A DNA stretch of 64,000 bases, taken from positions 5,185,094-5,249,093 of the forward strand of contig CM012955.1 in the NCBI GenBank assembly GCA_000181795.3, given 5' to 3'. Below the pieces are notes generated by a model that was not told the DNA's origin, did not search any database, and worked only from the letters and a program-made list of their open reading frames with translations. This DNA comes from Trichinella spiralis. Lineage: Eukaryota; Nematoda; Enoplea; Trichinellida; Trichinellidae. This document shows positions 39,501-53,024 of this stretch, in pieces. Positions within the stretch are counted from its first letter, which is position 1, and every line of letters starts with the position of its first letter. Both the position numbers and the translations under genes were made by a program.

Positions 39501-42500
39501 TTTGTTATGTCAATGTTGCAAAAGAATAAGAGAATAAGTGAGTAAGTGAGAGAAAGAGAAAGAGAGAATTTTTAGTTGTGAAAGTCGGAAAATTAAGAAA
39601 ACAACAACCACGCTCAACTTTATTTGTGTAATTGAGATCTTCGAATGACACTTCTTCTTCGACTTCAGATCAATACCATACGCCACTGGTACATCTTATT
39701 AATTAAAGGAGAGAAAAAAAATTTCCCTTTTAAAAATATTTTTATAATAAATTTACGAATGAGAATATGTTATTGTTTTGAAATTCCGACAAAAAAAACA
39801 ATAATAATAAACATTTGATGATCGGGTTACTTGATTTTCCATATGCAAATTTTTTCAACAATTGTATTAAAAAAACAAAACAAAAAAATAAAATAACAAC
39901 GATATTACTGTATCGAATGAGCAGATTTGTGTGTGTGTGATACAGGTTGTGTAAATTTTAATAGAATTGTTGTATTTTTCCGAAACGTCAATGTACTGTG
40001 TTATTGCTTGTAATGAACAACACTGTGCATACAGTGGTAGCGAACAAAAGTTCCGCCGTTGTGTAAATACTGTTTTGATTTGACGTTAGCTTTGTCATAT
40101 TCTTCTTCTTCTTCTTCGGTGACGTGTTGGACAGATTCTGTTCGCTAAATTTGATTCTGTTACAATTTGAAAATCAAACCAACATTTGATATTTTATTGT
40201 TATCATCTGATTGTCAATTAAAAGGGCATTATCATTATTATTATTATTGTTAAATATTGTTATTATTATTATTATTGTCGTCTGACTGCGTGTGTAGTAG
40301 AAATTGCACTATTCAATTTGACGATATTATTATTATTATTATCATTATTGTTATTATGCACGTTTCAGATCGTGCGCTATTAAAATTTTTAGTGTGATCG
40401 ACCGACGTCAGAATTGTGTCATTTAGAAAATGTTAACCGTAGTAAGTAGTGTATATTTTATGATATTTTTTTTTCTTAATATATATCTTATTCTTCTCTA
40501 TTTATAATATTCTCGAACGGAAGTGGTTCAAGTTGTTATTCTATTCTTATCTTATCTTATCTTTTACGTACATCATGCTTTATCGAGAACAATAATGGAA
40601 AAGATTTTCTCGTGATTATGTAAATGAATGTATCGTTTCGAACAGTTCTGTATATGATATGTTTTCATTATTATATATATATATACATATAGTTTTTTTG
40701 TTCTGTTGTCAAATTGCTAATTTAAATAATTGATAAAGTGAAATTGGTCGACAGTGTGAAGTTGTCCTATTGTTCTGTCAATGTTCAACTTTCCATTTCA
40801 CTTATTCATTTATTGACTTCACTTGACGCCTTTTGGCTGGCCGGTTAAGAATAACTTTGAAAGCGCAGATTGATCGGCAAATCGTGGGTGGTGCGCGTGT
40901 AAAATTGTGTTCGTGGTCGATCGAATACAAATCCCCTTGACTGGAGTGCATCTTAATTAATAACGAGAAAAAAAAGTCAAGATTTTACACTCTAAATCTG
41001 TCCAATTTTTCTGCTCATCGGTGATGTTTAGCAGATTTGATTTTTGTACGGATAAGCATGCTTCATCATCATCATTGTTCGTCGGTATTTGAATGAAAAT
41101 ATTTCCATTACAATTTGTCAGTATTATTGGAAGCATGGGATAAAAGTTTGAATCACTTTTTCATCACATGAGAGTCAGTGAATAATCTTATCCACGTTGT
41201 TGTTGTTGTTGTTGTTGTTGTATGCACGTTGATTTCCATACAGAGATAGTTTGTGAAAGTAGTAAAGTTTTTTTTAATAAAATATCCTTTACAAACGGAG
41301 GGAATGGATAAAAAATTTTCATTAATGAAATCATATAAACTACCATGGATGTATGATAGAAATGAAAAGAAGAAGAAAAAGAAAGAGAAATGGCGTGTTC
41401 AATGTCAGTATGTTTGTCAAGAAAGCAATCAATGCTGAACATCTGAATAATAATGAGTAGCAGTTTTGCTTTTTGATAAGAAGATAAGGGGAAGGTGCTT
41501 TTGACGTTTTCAAAAGGGAAGATTAAATTTCTTTCAAATCGTCATCAATGACTGAAGAAGAAAATGTGAAAATATATCAGAAATTATGATGATATGTCCG
41601 TCCGTCTTGTCTTGTCTTATCTTGTCTTATCTTCTCTACACTACACTGACTTGCTTGTACAAGTCATTCGTCTTTAATTAATTCAATGCGTCTTCTCGAC
41701 TTGTTGCTTTCTGATGAGGTGAATTTTTATGCAATTATTATTCTTACTTTTTTTTTCTTTCAATTTTAAGCTTAAATGATAACTTGTATAGTATCGTCAT
41801 TATAATTTAAACCTGTTCAATGTTGATAGTGAGAGAAAGCTGATTTAATTAATCAGGACAAATTGTTGAACAAAGAAAAACGCTCAGGCTTAATAGTGAA
41901 AAATTTTAAATAACTTCTAATTAACATCCCACTACTGGTTCTCTGGTCTTTCTCGTGTAAAATAAATATAATAAATGCTATTTTCCATTTTCTCATTTTT
42001 GTCATTTTCAATTTCAAAAAATTCTGTTTACTGTAAAATTAATACAAAATAATTGTCAATAGAATGGAAATTTTTCTAATAGATTGGTTTACCGTTTGAA
42101 TTTAAGTTACAAGTAGATGTTTGCTAATTGAAAACGAACTACTTGCTTATGTATATTCTCTGTGGAACAACAGAATGATTTATTACTTTGAAATGTGTTT
42201 GATAATACTCTTGAAATTAGATACCATTACGCAAAACGACATCATCGTTTGTTGTTTGTGTTTGTGTATCTGAAGCTTTTATTGTTGATAAATTTATGCC
42301 ATTTTTGAGAGCTATTTTTGCTTGCAATAATTTTGAAAGATTAATAATCGAACTGCACACCATTTCTACCAAATAAGCATACAAATCAGAATTCAATCTT
42401 TACAAAATGACGTGATAAACAATTGGATTTCTCTTGCCCAGAAAATGATTTATTTCTTTGTTCAATTGTATCGAATTTTTTTCTGTTCTTTTGTTTTTAA

Positions 42501-43960
42501 TTCTTCTCAATATACTGAACCTTTTCCTTGAAATAAATAAACTACACCTGTATTATTTACTTATTGTACATTTTTATTTATAATTTACAAAGCTAATTCG
42601 ATATTTTTTTTCACACTTTGTCGATGGTTGTACTTTAATTGTTCAAAAAGTTAGCATATTATTAATCCAAATTTGTAACTTTGATCAGCTTTTTTCAATC
42701 TAGTGTTGTTGTATTCATAGTTTTTGATTTAATTTTTTTTGTTTTGCCTCTTTTGAAGCAAATCTGTGCTATTTGGTTCGATTTTATCGCTTACGAAGCA
42801 CCGTTCGTTCACCTTTGTGCGGTAAAATGATTGGTCAATCATTTATTTCATTTTTTCAATTATTGTTTTTTGTTTGTTTTTTTACTGTTTTTCCAGTTTA
42901 CGATATCAATGTGATTTTCAGGTTTGAAAAAGTGATACACAAAAATATTGTTTTTTTTTGTTTACATTTTTACTTTCTCAGGTCTTTTTTTTCGACAAAA
43001 CGAACATTCTTTCATGTGCAGAATTTTTTTTACAATTATGCAAAGCGTAACAAAAAGGATATTGAAATTATTCGAACAGAGATGACATTCGTTCCGCGTC
43101 TGTTTTATTAGTAGCATCGATTGCGTGGTTTTGGATTTTTATTATTAAATTTACTGGTCAGCGAACAATCGAACAAAATTGTCCCGTTGAATTTTGTTAT
43201 CCAATAATTTGCATATTATCTTTTATTAATGTGAACGTTAAATTTAGCATAATTAGATTGTGAAAAACCTTTCTCATGTACGTATGCACGTACAGGTTTG
43301 TGTTTAACATTGTTTGGCTGATTGATAAATGAATTATTTTTTTTCTGTGCAGACGTTTAATTTGTTTAAACATTGCACTGTTTATAACCAACGCTTATAA
43401 GATGCATTATTGTGGATTAATATTTGTGGGTGACGTAAATTTGATGGGTGTAAAATGGAAAAAAAATTCAGTAGTCTTCTTGCTGTCTGTTGGCTTCAAT
43501 CTCTGAACATTGAAGTTTAGCGGGCAAAAGTAAAATTAAAAAAAAAAGAAAAAAGTGCACGCAGTATGTTTGGTGGTGGTTGGTCGAGAGGTTTGCTGAT
43601 TAGCTGTTTTGTCTGTTGGTTGGTTAAACGCTTTAAAAGGGAGGATTGATTTGCGCCTCGTTTGCTCAACTCTTGTCCTGTAAAACACCGCCAAGCGAGA
43701 AAAATCGCAGGTTGTTTTTGCACTGTTTGTCGAAGTGTTGAAGGTGTTTTTTTCCGTTCGTTGTATATTTTATTAATATTCGTGGAGCTGTTTTCATCGC
43801 CGAGCATTTGAATATATATAATATCTATAGCTCGTACAATTGCAAGTCGATCAGCATTCACAAATATCCGCAACCAAAAATTTCAAACACAGCCAACATA
43901 TACATATATATATATATCGTTTGTTGTTGTTGTTGTTGTTGTTGTGGTTATTTTTCATTT
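36540..43960. other. 7.4-kb interval with no recognised gene
   Basis: AT-rich, with many trinucleotide and tetranucleotide repeats (for example ATT/TTA runs near 40230-40350). GC-richer islands at about 37220-37450 and 43500-43750 look like promoter or 5' UTR sequence. The latter is just upstream of the R7BP-like gene. A possible short exon at 40430-40441 is described separately. Confidence 0.5.
40430..40441 (+). other. Possible alternative first coding exon of the R7BP-like gene (MLTV)
   Basis: ATG TTA ACC GTA is followed at once by an excellent donor GTAAGT (40442-40447), leaving phase 0. The R7BP-like exon 2 (44149) accepts phase 0, giving MLTV joined to LVHEINHMV, a short N-terminus like that of RGS9BP. 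No transcript evidence; inferred only from phase and splice-site quality. Confidence 0.3.
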
Positions 43961-43967
43961 ATTGTTT

Positions 43968-46900
43968 ATGAACGAAACATACAAGCGGAAAAATGCTGAC
44001 CAAGAACAACAACAACAACAACAACAGTTGATGATTATCGCAAATGTATGTGAACAAGCTTTGTATTTTTCACTTCTGCCTGTGAATATGTTGTTTTTAT
44101 TTTTAATATATTTTTTATTTTAAATAATATATTGGCTTTGATTTTCAGTTGGTGCATGAAATTAATCACATGGTAGCGTCGTATAAAAATATGGTCCAGT
44201 CAGTTGGCACACACTCCGATTCTGTACATTTGCGAGAAGATTTGCAGCATCTTAAAGAGCAGTGCCTGAGAACTTGTGATAGCGCCAAGAATTGCATACT
44301 GCCGCAATTGAAGAGGTGAGTTATTATTATTTTTGAATAATAATTTAACTATTTTTTTAAATATTGAAAATAGATTGATAGTTTTGATTAAACGTAAGGT
44401 TGGTAAATCAAATCCGAATGATCAGAACATGTACAGTTAAACGTGTGATGGTTAGCTGAGGGGGTGGAAAATTTTTTCGACAAATCCCACTGACCGACGG
44501 CGGTTGTTGTTATTGATAAAGTTTAAGAAATTTGAATCCAACGCCCGCGACACGTCTGTCTTGAGATTCGGCTCGTAAGCTTCCAATTTCCTCCAGGCTG
44601 GCCGCCAAATTGGATTAAGTAATCAGCATTTTGGCCTTTGCTTTATCTTAATTGAAATTCTCCTTCGACGAGGCATGGCTAACATCAGTAGCATTAGCAC
44701 ACAGTGGTCAAGTCGAATGTTGTAGTCTTTACGGAAAGAAAAAGCCATAAATTGTAGAATTATATATATAAGAAACTGTTTGTTTATTGTTTCGACTTGA
44801 ATTTATGCAGGTAGAGGTAATTATTTGCAAATTTAAATTTTCATCAAATCATTATTGGTAGTAGTAGTAGTATTAATTGTGGTTTATTTAAATTGTTATC
44901 ATTTAATCAAGATGATTTATTCAAAATTTGAAAAAAAAAATTTCTTTGATCGATACATCCATCCATCCGTCGTACATGATTGAAATATTTTTCTAAAATT
45001 AGCATTGAATAATGTGATTAAACAAATGCTGAAGTGGTGGTGGTGGTGGTTGTGGATTTTTTTATCCCCCATTTTCCTTCATCTCTCTCTCTTGGATCGG
45101 CCAAATTGCTCTGAATATTCTCAAAAATTGAACAAACAGCCTGGTTTATTTATTTTTCAATTGATTCAATCAGCCAAAGTCACTCGGGTTGAACATGTTG
45201 AAAAATTTGAATAATTGCCATTTTCTTATTTGTTTCCTATTTTTGAAAAATTCAATTTCAAATTGCCTCCTCAAAATGAGCAAAATTGCCATCTTTGCCA
45301 TATTTCTCGTCGTCGTCGTCGTCGTCGTCGTTCATCACTGCCCCTGTATGAACGACGGTTGTAGGTGTACTGTGGAAATGCTGGCATTGGTACAATTTTT
45401 TGAAATTGGAGGATTACAAATTGCAATTGAAATTCATTGAAAAACACAAAAAAAATTGAATGTGAGCAAAACAGAAATAATTAACGCGTGAAATGCTTTC
45501 ATATTTGATTTGTTGTTCGATTTGCTTTAAAAAATAGACAAAGAAAATCATATTATGATCATGTATATGTTGCTTGTCTGAGTGCTTTTTATGCAAATGT
45601 TCACTGTTGAATATACATTTGCTGAAGATTGTGAGCGTTGTTGACTGCGATGATGCTATTTGACCGCTTATAGTTACTCAGTTGTTTTTTGAATTTACAA
45701 TTTCAATTGATATTTTATTGTTACACAAAATAAATTTATTTTAATTTATAGTGAAACCCGTGAGCCGTGTCATAGCTCCGAGTTCACGAAACATGCCAAT
45801 CAATTCATCGGGTCTGTTAACCTGTTTATCATTGAAATGAGGCGGTGCAAAAGTCTGTGCAGCCGATTTGTCATTTCACTAGGTAAGAATTAACGATATT
45901 TATTCAATATTTCAGACCATTTATTTACAACATCTTTTATTTTTTTATTTTATCAAAGTTAACAAACAATTTTGCAAAAGAGGAGAATATTTATTTATTT
46001 TTCATCATTTTTAACACTATAGCATCATATTCTTTCTAATAATAATAATAATTGATATAAATAAATGTGCATCTATATTTAATTGTTCATTTTTCAAGCA
46101 ATCGAACATGAATATACTGTTAATAATAATGGTTTTTTGATTTATTGTTGAAGTAATTTTTGAAAAAAATAAATCGATTAAAACTAGCTGCACAATATTG
46201 ACAAAAGGTTGTATTTATTCTCAGTTTAATTTTAGAAAAGAAATATTTCCTTTCAACAATTGTTGCAATTCTTTCATCTACTGTGTGTTTTTATTTTCCA
46301 ATTTTTCAATTAAATACGTAATCTGTATTGTTCGAAAGGTGATGATGTATTTATCATCATCATCATCATTGTTGTCGTCGTTATTATCATTTTAATTATT
46401 AGTAATTGGAAAATGATAATTGGAATTTTTCACATTTGACAAAGAGTATATAATATTTTTCATAACGTGAAAAATTCCATTTTTACATGTATTTTGGGAT
46501 AATGATTATATGATTATTTTATTATCGTATCGTATCGTATCCTACCTTGTATAGGGGTTTTGAAAATCGATAGAAAAGAAAATTATTGTCCATTGAATAA
46601 AGTGAGTAGTGGAAAAATTGAGTGCATTGCTTGAGAATATTATAAATGCAAGTAATCAATTTTGTGTGTGTGTGTGTGTGCGTCTTGTGCAGCTTTCAAT
46701 TTATTATAAGCAGGCTGGAATTATTATTATTATTATTATTATTTTTCAACTTTTTCTTTTTTTCTACTCGACTGATTACTGGTGATGAAGAAGCAGATGT
46801 TCGACAATTGTTACCAATAGTCGAAAATAAGAGAAAGCCTTTGAATCACCAAATCCGTGTGACGACTTTTGTTTTTTATTCAAAAATATGCTTGCTGACT

Positions 46901-47453
46901 GTTGAATTTTTTCTGTGCACTGTTTAACATTGACATTATCCGTCAGCTGAATTGAAAATTAATCTGTTGTAATATTTTTAATAATTAACTTTCTCTTCCA
47001 TTTTTTTTTCTCCTTCAGATTCTCACGCTGCTACTACGGCGCCAGAAAGCAGCACAAATGCCAGTTCGACAATTCCTGCCGACGTATCCCGGTGTTCGAA
47101 TGATTCGTACCAAAATTGCAGCAGTGTGGAAATGGAAAAATTTTCCAGGTCTGTAGTATGCGTATGTTGTGGATAAATTTGTTTTTCAATTTCGATAATC
47201 TTCTACAGGGATCTTGCAGAAGCGGAAGCGATTTTAGAAACTCTAGAAAATGCAATAACAATCCACTTTTCAACAAGTATGCAGTGCAATTTTCTCCAAC
47301 TGATGAATGAATGAATTGGAATTATTATCTTGTTTTTGCTGTAATTTTTCAGGTAAAACTGATCCGGATAAGCATGTCGTCAACACCAAATCAAGGCGTA
47401 GAAGCTGGAGAATTGGAAAACTGTTTGCAAATTTCAAAACAAGTTATGCATAA
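43968..47453 (+). CDS. RGS7BP/RGS9BP-family R7-RGS anchor protein, 6 exons
   Basis: Exons 43968-44045, 44149-44315, 45752-45882, 47019-47148, 47209-47276 and 47353-47453 join in phase to 224 aa. The family tethers R7 RGS-Gbeta5 complexes to membranes and tunes Gi/o signalling in neurons. The helical core fits both paralogues: LVHEINHMVASYKNMVQSVG aligns by eye with the N-terminal helix of RGS9BP and RGS7BP, then LREDLQHLKEQCLRTCDSAK, then an FIIEMRRCKSLCSRF helix, a Ser/Thr-rich linker, and the DLAEAEAILETLENAI helix corresponding to the late t-SNARE-like segment. Exon 1 adds a Gln tract from a CAA repeat. The C-terminus SRRRSWRIGKLFANFKTSYA is polybasic and amphipathic but has neither the Cys pair of RGS7BP nor the membrane span of RGS9BP. 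The donor of exon 4 (GTCTGT) is weak and intron 4 is only 60 bases. AATAAA follows at about 47593. The first exon may be alternative. Which vertebrate paralogue is closer is undecided. Confidence 0.85.
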
Positions 47454-47659
47454 AGAAAAAAAAGGAAAAGGCTAAAAAACGAAATGGAAAATTGTTTTTC
47501 TCACTTGCCTTTCAGACTTTATGGTGCTTGAAGGGAGAAATTATTATTATTACTTTTTTTGTATGTCTGAATTTGAAATATTTTTTTAAAAAATAAAACA
47601 AGCAAAACAATAAATGGAGAATAAGAAACAAATGCTGTGCTCACCTTATTTATTTATTC

Positions 47660-50600
47660 ATTTATGCTTTAACTGATGGAAATTAATGCTTATAAATGGA
47701 GGTGTGAAGAAACGATTCTTGCTTGCTTGTGTTGGTGGAGATTATTATGGCAGACCGCGTTATTCGGAAGCTGGAATTTTGCTGTTCGCCAAATTATCAA
47801 CAGCAAAATAACCGTCTTCCAAATAAAATGGCGCCGATCAAGCATGCAGCAAGCTTGCACGAGCAAAATTATTTTCCAACAAATTTCCAAACGAGGCTTT
47901 TTCATTTTACAACACTGAACTTCTTTCTCATCAATCAAACTATATCAGCTAATCTGAAATCGACTGAACAAACACGAGCAAATAAACAAACAAACAAAAT
48001 TTTTCTGCGAAAAAATAACAAAATTACGAAAAAGATCAACAACAATTGACCAATTTGTGCAATAGAACAGTATACTTTATTTAATATTTTATTCATAATT
48101 AGCAACTTTTTGATTGTCGAAATATCATATCATTCATTATACATAATATTATCATTATATATATATCACTGACAGACTCTGATAAGAGAAAAATAAAACT
48201 TTCATCTTCTTTGATTTAGCATTCATTAATCATTTACTACAGTCTGTGCAAAATGTCTGACAATCACTTACTTGAACCGTTCTATTGATAAAAATATCAA
48301 GCAAAGCAGAACAAAAAATACAAAAAAAAAATCTACCACATTAAGTATTTTTAAATTTCGACAGTTTGGAATAACTTGGTACTGGCTTCATTTTTCCAAT
48401 GAACAATAAATAATATTATTCAACAGTGTCAGTTGGACAAATTATTATACCAATAGAATAACGATGGAATCTCTATTTAAAAACAAAAAATACGTAAATC
48501 CCAAACTACAATCCAAAACTCAAACTCTGTATAAAATAACTAATATTATTATTGGAATATTTGAAAAGAAATTGGTAATTTCAATTTGAATATGTCTGTT
48601 AAAATTGTTACAAATTCCACTCAAAAGTGTTACGATAATTATTTTGAACAAAACAAACATACTTTTCACTTACTGGAAAATTTGCATATTTATCGACGAG
48701 ACGACGAGTTGAAAATGGACAAGCAGAATTAGTTGGTATATGGTGAGGAAAAGTTGGAAGTGGAATGAAATTAAATTTTTAAACGGCCAATAGAATTTTT
48801 CAAAAGCGAACAACCAAGCGGCAGTCTGCCTGTTGGCGTTCCGTGGTCTTAACTGGATTGAAAACTGAAAAATGACGACGGCGACGGCGACGATTGGAAG
48901 CATATATGGAAAGCAATGAAAAGCACGGCCACAGTCGTCACTGGCCGTATTATGCACAACTTGGCCTGAACTGAACGACGCGTAGTGAACCGTCTATCGT
49001 TGCTTAGCGACAACGCTGGCAACAAGCACGCACAACAAAAACACAAAGCTTCAAGTAAGCCGGCGGCCATAAGGCGCAGGTGATCCGCCCAACTTTACTA
49101 ATTACGCCCATATAACGGGAGTTTGATTTTCACAACACTACCTGAAGCAGCAGCAGTATCTATTCAAAAATGAACCACTAATCAAATCGTTTCAACGTTC
49201 CAAGCCGAAAAGCTTTTTCCAGTTGCATGATCAACCAACCGTACCGAAAATCACCCCTTCAATATTGCAATCTTCTTACACACACACATACACACAAACA
49301 AACAAACAAATATATATATATATATCTTTATTTATTTATTTATTTTTCAAGCTTTCAAATTACAATTAAATCAATAATGATTATTCAAAATTAATTTATG
49401 CTTTTTTTTGCTTTATTTCTTGTTATAAATAAAATTATCATTTGCTGACGTTGCTGTTGTGGTTGTTGTTGTTTAATTGCTGTCTAATAAAACGTAACAA
49501 CGTAAACGTGTCGAACAAATTTAACGCTGCACATATGCGAACAGCTAACTCGCCAGCTAGTCAGCCAGACGTGGAGTAGAGAGAGACTCGAAGTGAAAAA
49601 AATAAGCTTTACCCAAAAGCTTGGCTTCATTGACTATATTATAATCATTTGAAAATGCAGACAGAAATTGATCCGATCAGGTGCGCGCTAGAAAATTATT
49701 CAGCCGCAAGAATTGCTTGAACAGCCAAGCCAACTTCTCATCTAAAGCGTTAAGCTTTCTTGTCGTATTTGTCATTTATTCTATTTTTTTTTGCTCGCTC
49801 GCTTGGCTTTTTTTTAAATTATTCTTTTGCGTTTATTACCTGAGACGTCTGGTTTCTTCTTTTTATTTCATTTTTTTACAATCTAATTTAAATAATAATT
49901 CACTTCGTCATTGCTGTTCAGCATGACAAAAAGAAATTTTCATTCATGAATACATAAAATTTAACAATTCAATCATACGCAGGCATTTGCATGATAACGG
50001 TAAACAAACAAAATTTCCATCAGATTCTTCAATAGAAATCAATTTATTATTTTTTATCTTTGAAATTGAAATATTTTTTTTTAATTTCGAATCAAATTAT
50101 TCATAATATTTATTAAAATTTTCCAAAAAAGTTGTTAAATTAATAAATTTTTTCAAATTCAAACCTGCATATATAATTGGACTATCTTGTCAGTATAATA
50201 TTCACTATGCATGCACTGTAGTTGTAGTGCAAAATTTTGTGTTATTTTCAAAAATTTCCCGTCTATTAATTATTTCTACTTTATTCAAATTATGTTATTG
50301 GAATGAAATCAACTTTCACTGCTTACCTTTCATGATGATGTTGATTCGTAAGTAATATAATTTGAACGTAATTATGAGCACCAATTTTTGCAGTACATTT
50401 TATACCGAAGAAAACACTTATTGTAATGGATGTTTCTCTTTCCACTTGTTGCATGCTGATCAACAACTATGAATAATTTGCATTTGATTTATTTGTCAGA
50501 AGTTATTTCAAATTTATTTCTCTTCAATTATTGATAAACGAAATTATCCTTTGAAGTGAATTTGTTGAAAAATTGCAATCAAATAATGTTCCATGTCCAT

Positions 50601-51200
50601 CTGCATGTACTTTCAGTTGAACGCGGTGCGTGCTTTGTTTTGCTCAAATGTTTCTCTTTTATTTATAGGATGCTTCTCTTCATTATTCAATAATTCAATA
50701 TACAAAAACTACACTTCAAAGAATACTTCTTTCTTTTCATAATAAGTTTTATCGATTTTGAATTTCTTATGCGTCACAAGTACTGTTGGAAATTCGAGCT
50801 CTCTCTTTTAAATAATTACTGCTACTGTGAATTCTGAAGTTGAAATATGAAATTTGTCTTAATTATTTGTTTTTGCTTTTATAAAATATATATTCATTTC
50901 ACTTTTATTATTTTTTCTAATTTTGCATTTTACCACTTCACGTAAATCAACCGATAACAGAAGCAGTAGCGGATAAAAATTGTCTGCAAAATTCTCTCAT
51001 TACATATATTTATTCAACGAGAGTCAAGTGATATGATTATTTGAATGACATTTAAAAATAAGCTAGCTGGTTGGAATTAGCAGTTTTAACAAGCAAAAAA
51101 ATTTTAATTAAAATTCGTGGGCGTGGGTTGACATTTGAGATTTGAAGTGACGCCTAATTTGACGATTTTAATCCTTTTCTGTTCAGTTCCATTTTGTTGT
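47660..51200. other. Intergenic stretch with a GC-rich island at 48.84-49.1 kb
   Basis: No supportable gene. A plus ORF from ATG 47748 (MADRVIRKLEFCCSPNY) has plausible codons for about 45 residues but decays into repeats. The 48840-49100 island is GC-rich with several open minus frames and looks promoter-like. AT microsatellites occur near 49310. Confidence 0.45.
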
Positions 51201-51237
51201 TTCTCAGCCGAGTCTTGTAAAAGCTAATTGCGATAGT

Positions 51238-51895
51238 ATGTCCGTTGTTTATGAGGGCAGGGCATACAAACCAAAACAAACCGGTAAACAGAAGAAATAT
51301 TGGGGATGTTCAAAAGTGTGTTCGTGAAGAAGGGTGCACAGTGTGGACAAATTTGGGCGTGACGGCCGTGATCAGTCAGAAAGATCACATGTAAAGCTGC
51401 CTGGTCGATCAGCATCTAGCATACAACGTGGAATAGAAGGCGATTTAAAAAACACCAAATGCTAAAAGAACTACACACATCCCCACCAACTGTGATCACG
51501 AAGCCTCCGCTGATTCATCTACCTCAAGCTATTCCTGATATTTTAGCGTGTGAGGGCCACAATTTACATAAACCGGGCATAACGGTTCCCAAGACTTTTC
51601 TCACACCGTCATAACCAACACAAATTACTAATGAATTTAAGAAAACAAAGTCTGAAGAAAACTTTCTGCTGTACCAAAGTGTATCCAAGTACATCCTCGT
51701 TCTTGTGATGATTAATAACAATAGACTGCTGGCAATCTGCAAAACCTGGGACATGGATAGTACATTCAAGATCGTCCCTGAGTGAAATCACCAACTGTTC
51801 ACCATTCGTGTCTTTCTAGTGGGTAAGCTGGTGACAGCAGCCTATTGTTTATCTTCAAGTAAAGACATCAACACATACGGATTTATTATTCAAGC
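51238..51895 (+). mobile_element. Decayed FLYWCH-domain MULE (Mutator-like) DNA transposon
   Basis: A FLYWCH-type zinc-finger stretch starts at ATG 51238 (VVYEGRAYKPKQ, then KKYWGCSKVC) and continues in another frame (GCTVWTNLGVTAVISQKDH). About 300 bases later a MULE transposase core is visible (TWDMDSTFKIVPE, then QLFTIRVFLVGKLVTAAYCL), including the Asp of the conserved DGTF-like motif. The fusion of FLYWCH finger and MULE transposase is typical of animal Mutator-like elements. The frame is broken by at least one frameshift and several stops, so the copy is inactive. I did not find terminal inverted repeats or a target-site duplication, so ends are approximate. Confidence 0.75.
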
Positions 51896-52376
51896 TTAAT
51901 TAACCAAAACGGCCCTCCGTTTGTGGTCAGTTTTGATCCACAAATAATTATTATTGTTCACTGTGTTTATTGTTTCTGGTGTTGTTGAATTGAGAAAAAT
52001 AAAAATCACTGCTTTACTTTTTGTTTTATATTGGTTTTGTTGAGTTGTTAGTATCACATTTCATACAACTTTATTGCAATACAATAAAATTGTTTTTGAA
52101 ATTATATATCATACAAAAATATAAAATTCACTACAAATTATAAATAAATGTACAGATATATATTTTTTAATAAATTGTAATAAAAATAAATTGAATAAAA
52201 TTTGAAAATATTAAAAATTCCATTACTGAAGCTGATGAAATTGTAAATGGAAATATTTCGACCAATCAGATGAAAACTATTTCAGCAAATCAAAATAGAA
52301 AAATTTGAATCAATGAGCAGTTTGAAAAAAAGAACGAATAAGAAAACGATAAAAAGGTCCAATAAGATGAAAGCTT

Positions 52377-52559
52377 TTAACGACCAGTAAAAAAATGTGG
52401 TGAAAATTTATAGCCCGAGCTTGACGAAATTTCAGCTTCAACTTGTATTTTGTGTTCAAATTGTTCATACTTTTTGGCAAGCTCAGCTTTTTTACTATGT
52501 ATTGAAGTGAAGTATGTTCGTTCTCTTGCTGTTTGTTCGTCAAAATCATCATTCATCAT
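52377..52559 (-). CDS. Small 60-aa ORF, charged and probably helical, unrecognised
   Basis: ATG-started (two adjacent Met codons), intact, with codon use like real genes. Acidic start NDDFDEQTARERTYF, then a likely coiled coil KKAELAKKYEQFEHKIQVEA, and an aromatic tail KFSPHFFTGR. No signal peptide. It is divergent from the ORF at 53025, leaving 465 bases that could hold a shared promoter. A real small protein seems more likely than chance, but no family is recognised. It could also be the last exon of a larger gene. Confidence 0.45.
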   Translation of the reverse strand: MMNDDFDEQTARERTYFTSIHSKKAELAKKYEQFEHKIQVEAEISSSSGYKFSPHFFTGR

Positions 52560-53024
52560 TTTGTAAATTTAATGGTATTTAAATGTGATTTTACTTTTTG
52601 ACCGTCCAGCTTGCCGTTGAAGTGGCTTTTGTATTTTTTAATTGTACGTTTGTAATTTTAATTCCAATGTAACGTCATCTCCATTAAATGTGGCACTTTT
52701 GACGACATGTGCTCAAATTGTTTGAACATTACACAGCGTTCATTTTGAATTGAAACAAATTAATTTGAACTACTGGACAATGGATTTTGACATTTTCTCC
52801 CCGTTGTCGTAACTTGATGGCAAATTCAACGTTGGTGAACGTCATATTTTGCATAAATTGATGCAAAATCACTACTGATTGATTTCATAATTTCATTTTG
52901 TTCACTAGCTTAGCCTTCAATAGCAACGTCATCATCATCGATTCCCTATATCTGCTAACAGTTTTGTTTAATTAGCCTACTTTAGCAATTGTTATCTTTT
53001 CCAGAGAATACGGTAGTGAATAGA

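Noticed and set aside
42773-43111. 112-codon plus-strand ORF with a hydrophobic start
   Set aside because: Phe-rich translation of poly-T tracts, with a non-ATG start in the long form. The signal-peptide look is explained by composition.
43517-43873. 118-codon minus-strand ORF upstream of the R7BP-like gene
   Set aside because: The Gln/Lys/Asn richness mirrors G/T-rich repeats on the plus strand in the likely promoter/5' UTR. No motif recognised.
49000-49020. GTTGCTTAGCGACAAC as a second X-box
   Set aside because: The two half-sites are separated by four bases and the centre does not fit the consensus; no ciliary gene is identified next to it.
48849-49070. Minus ORF starting MAAGLLEALCFCCACLLPAL, resembling a signal peptide
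   Set aside because: Sits in a GC-rich promoter-like island, ends in low-complexity Ser/Phe, and overlaps another open frame. Not enough to call a gene.
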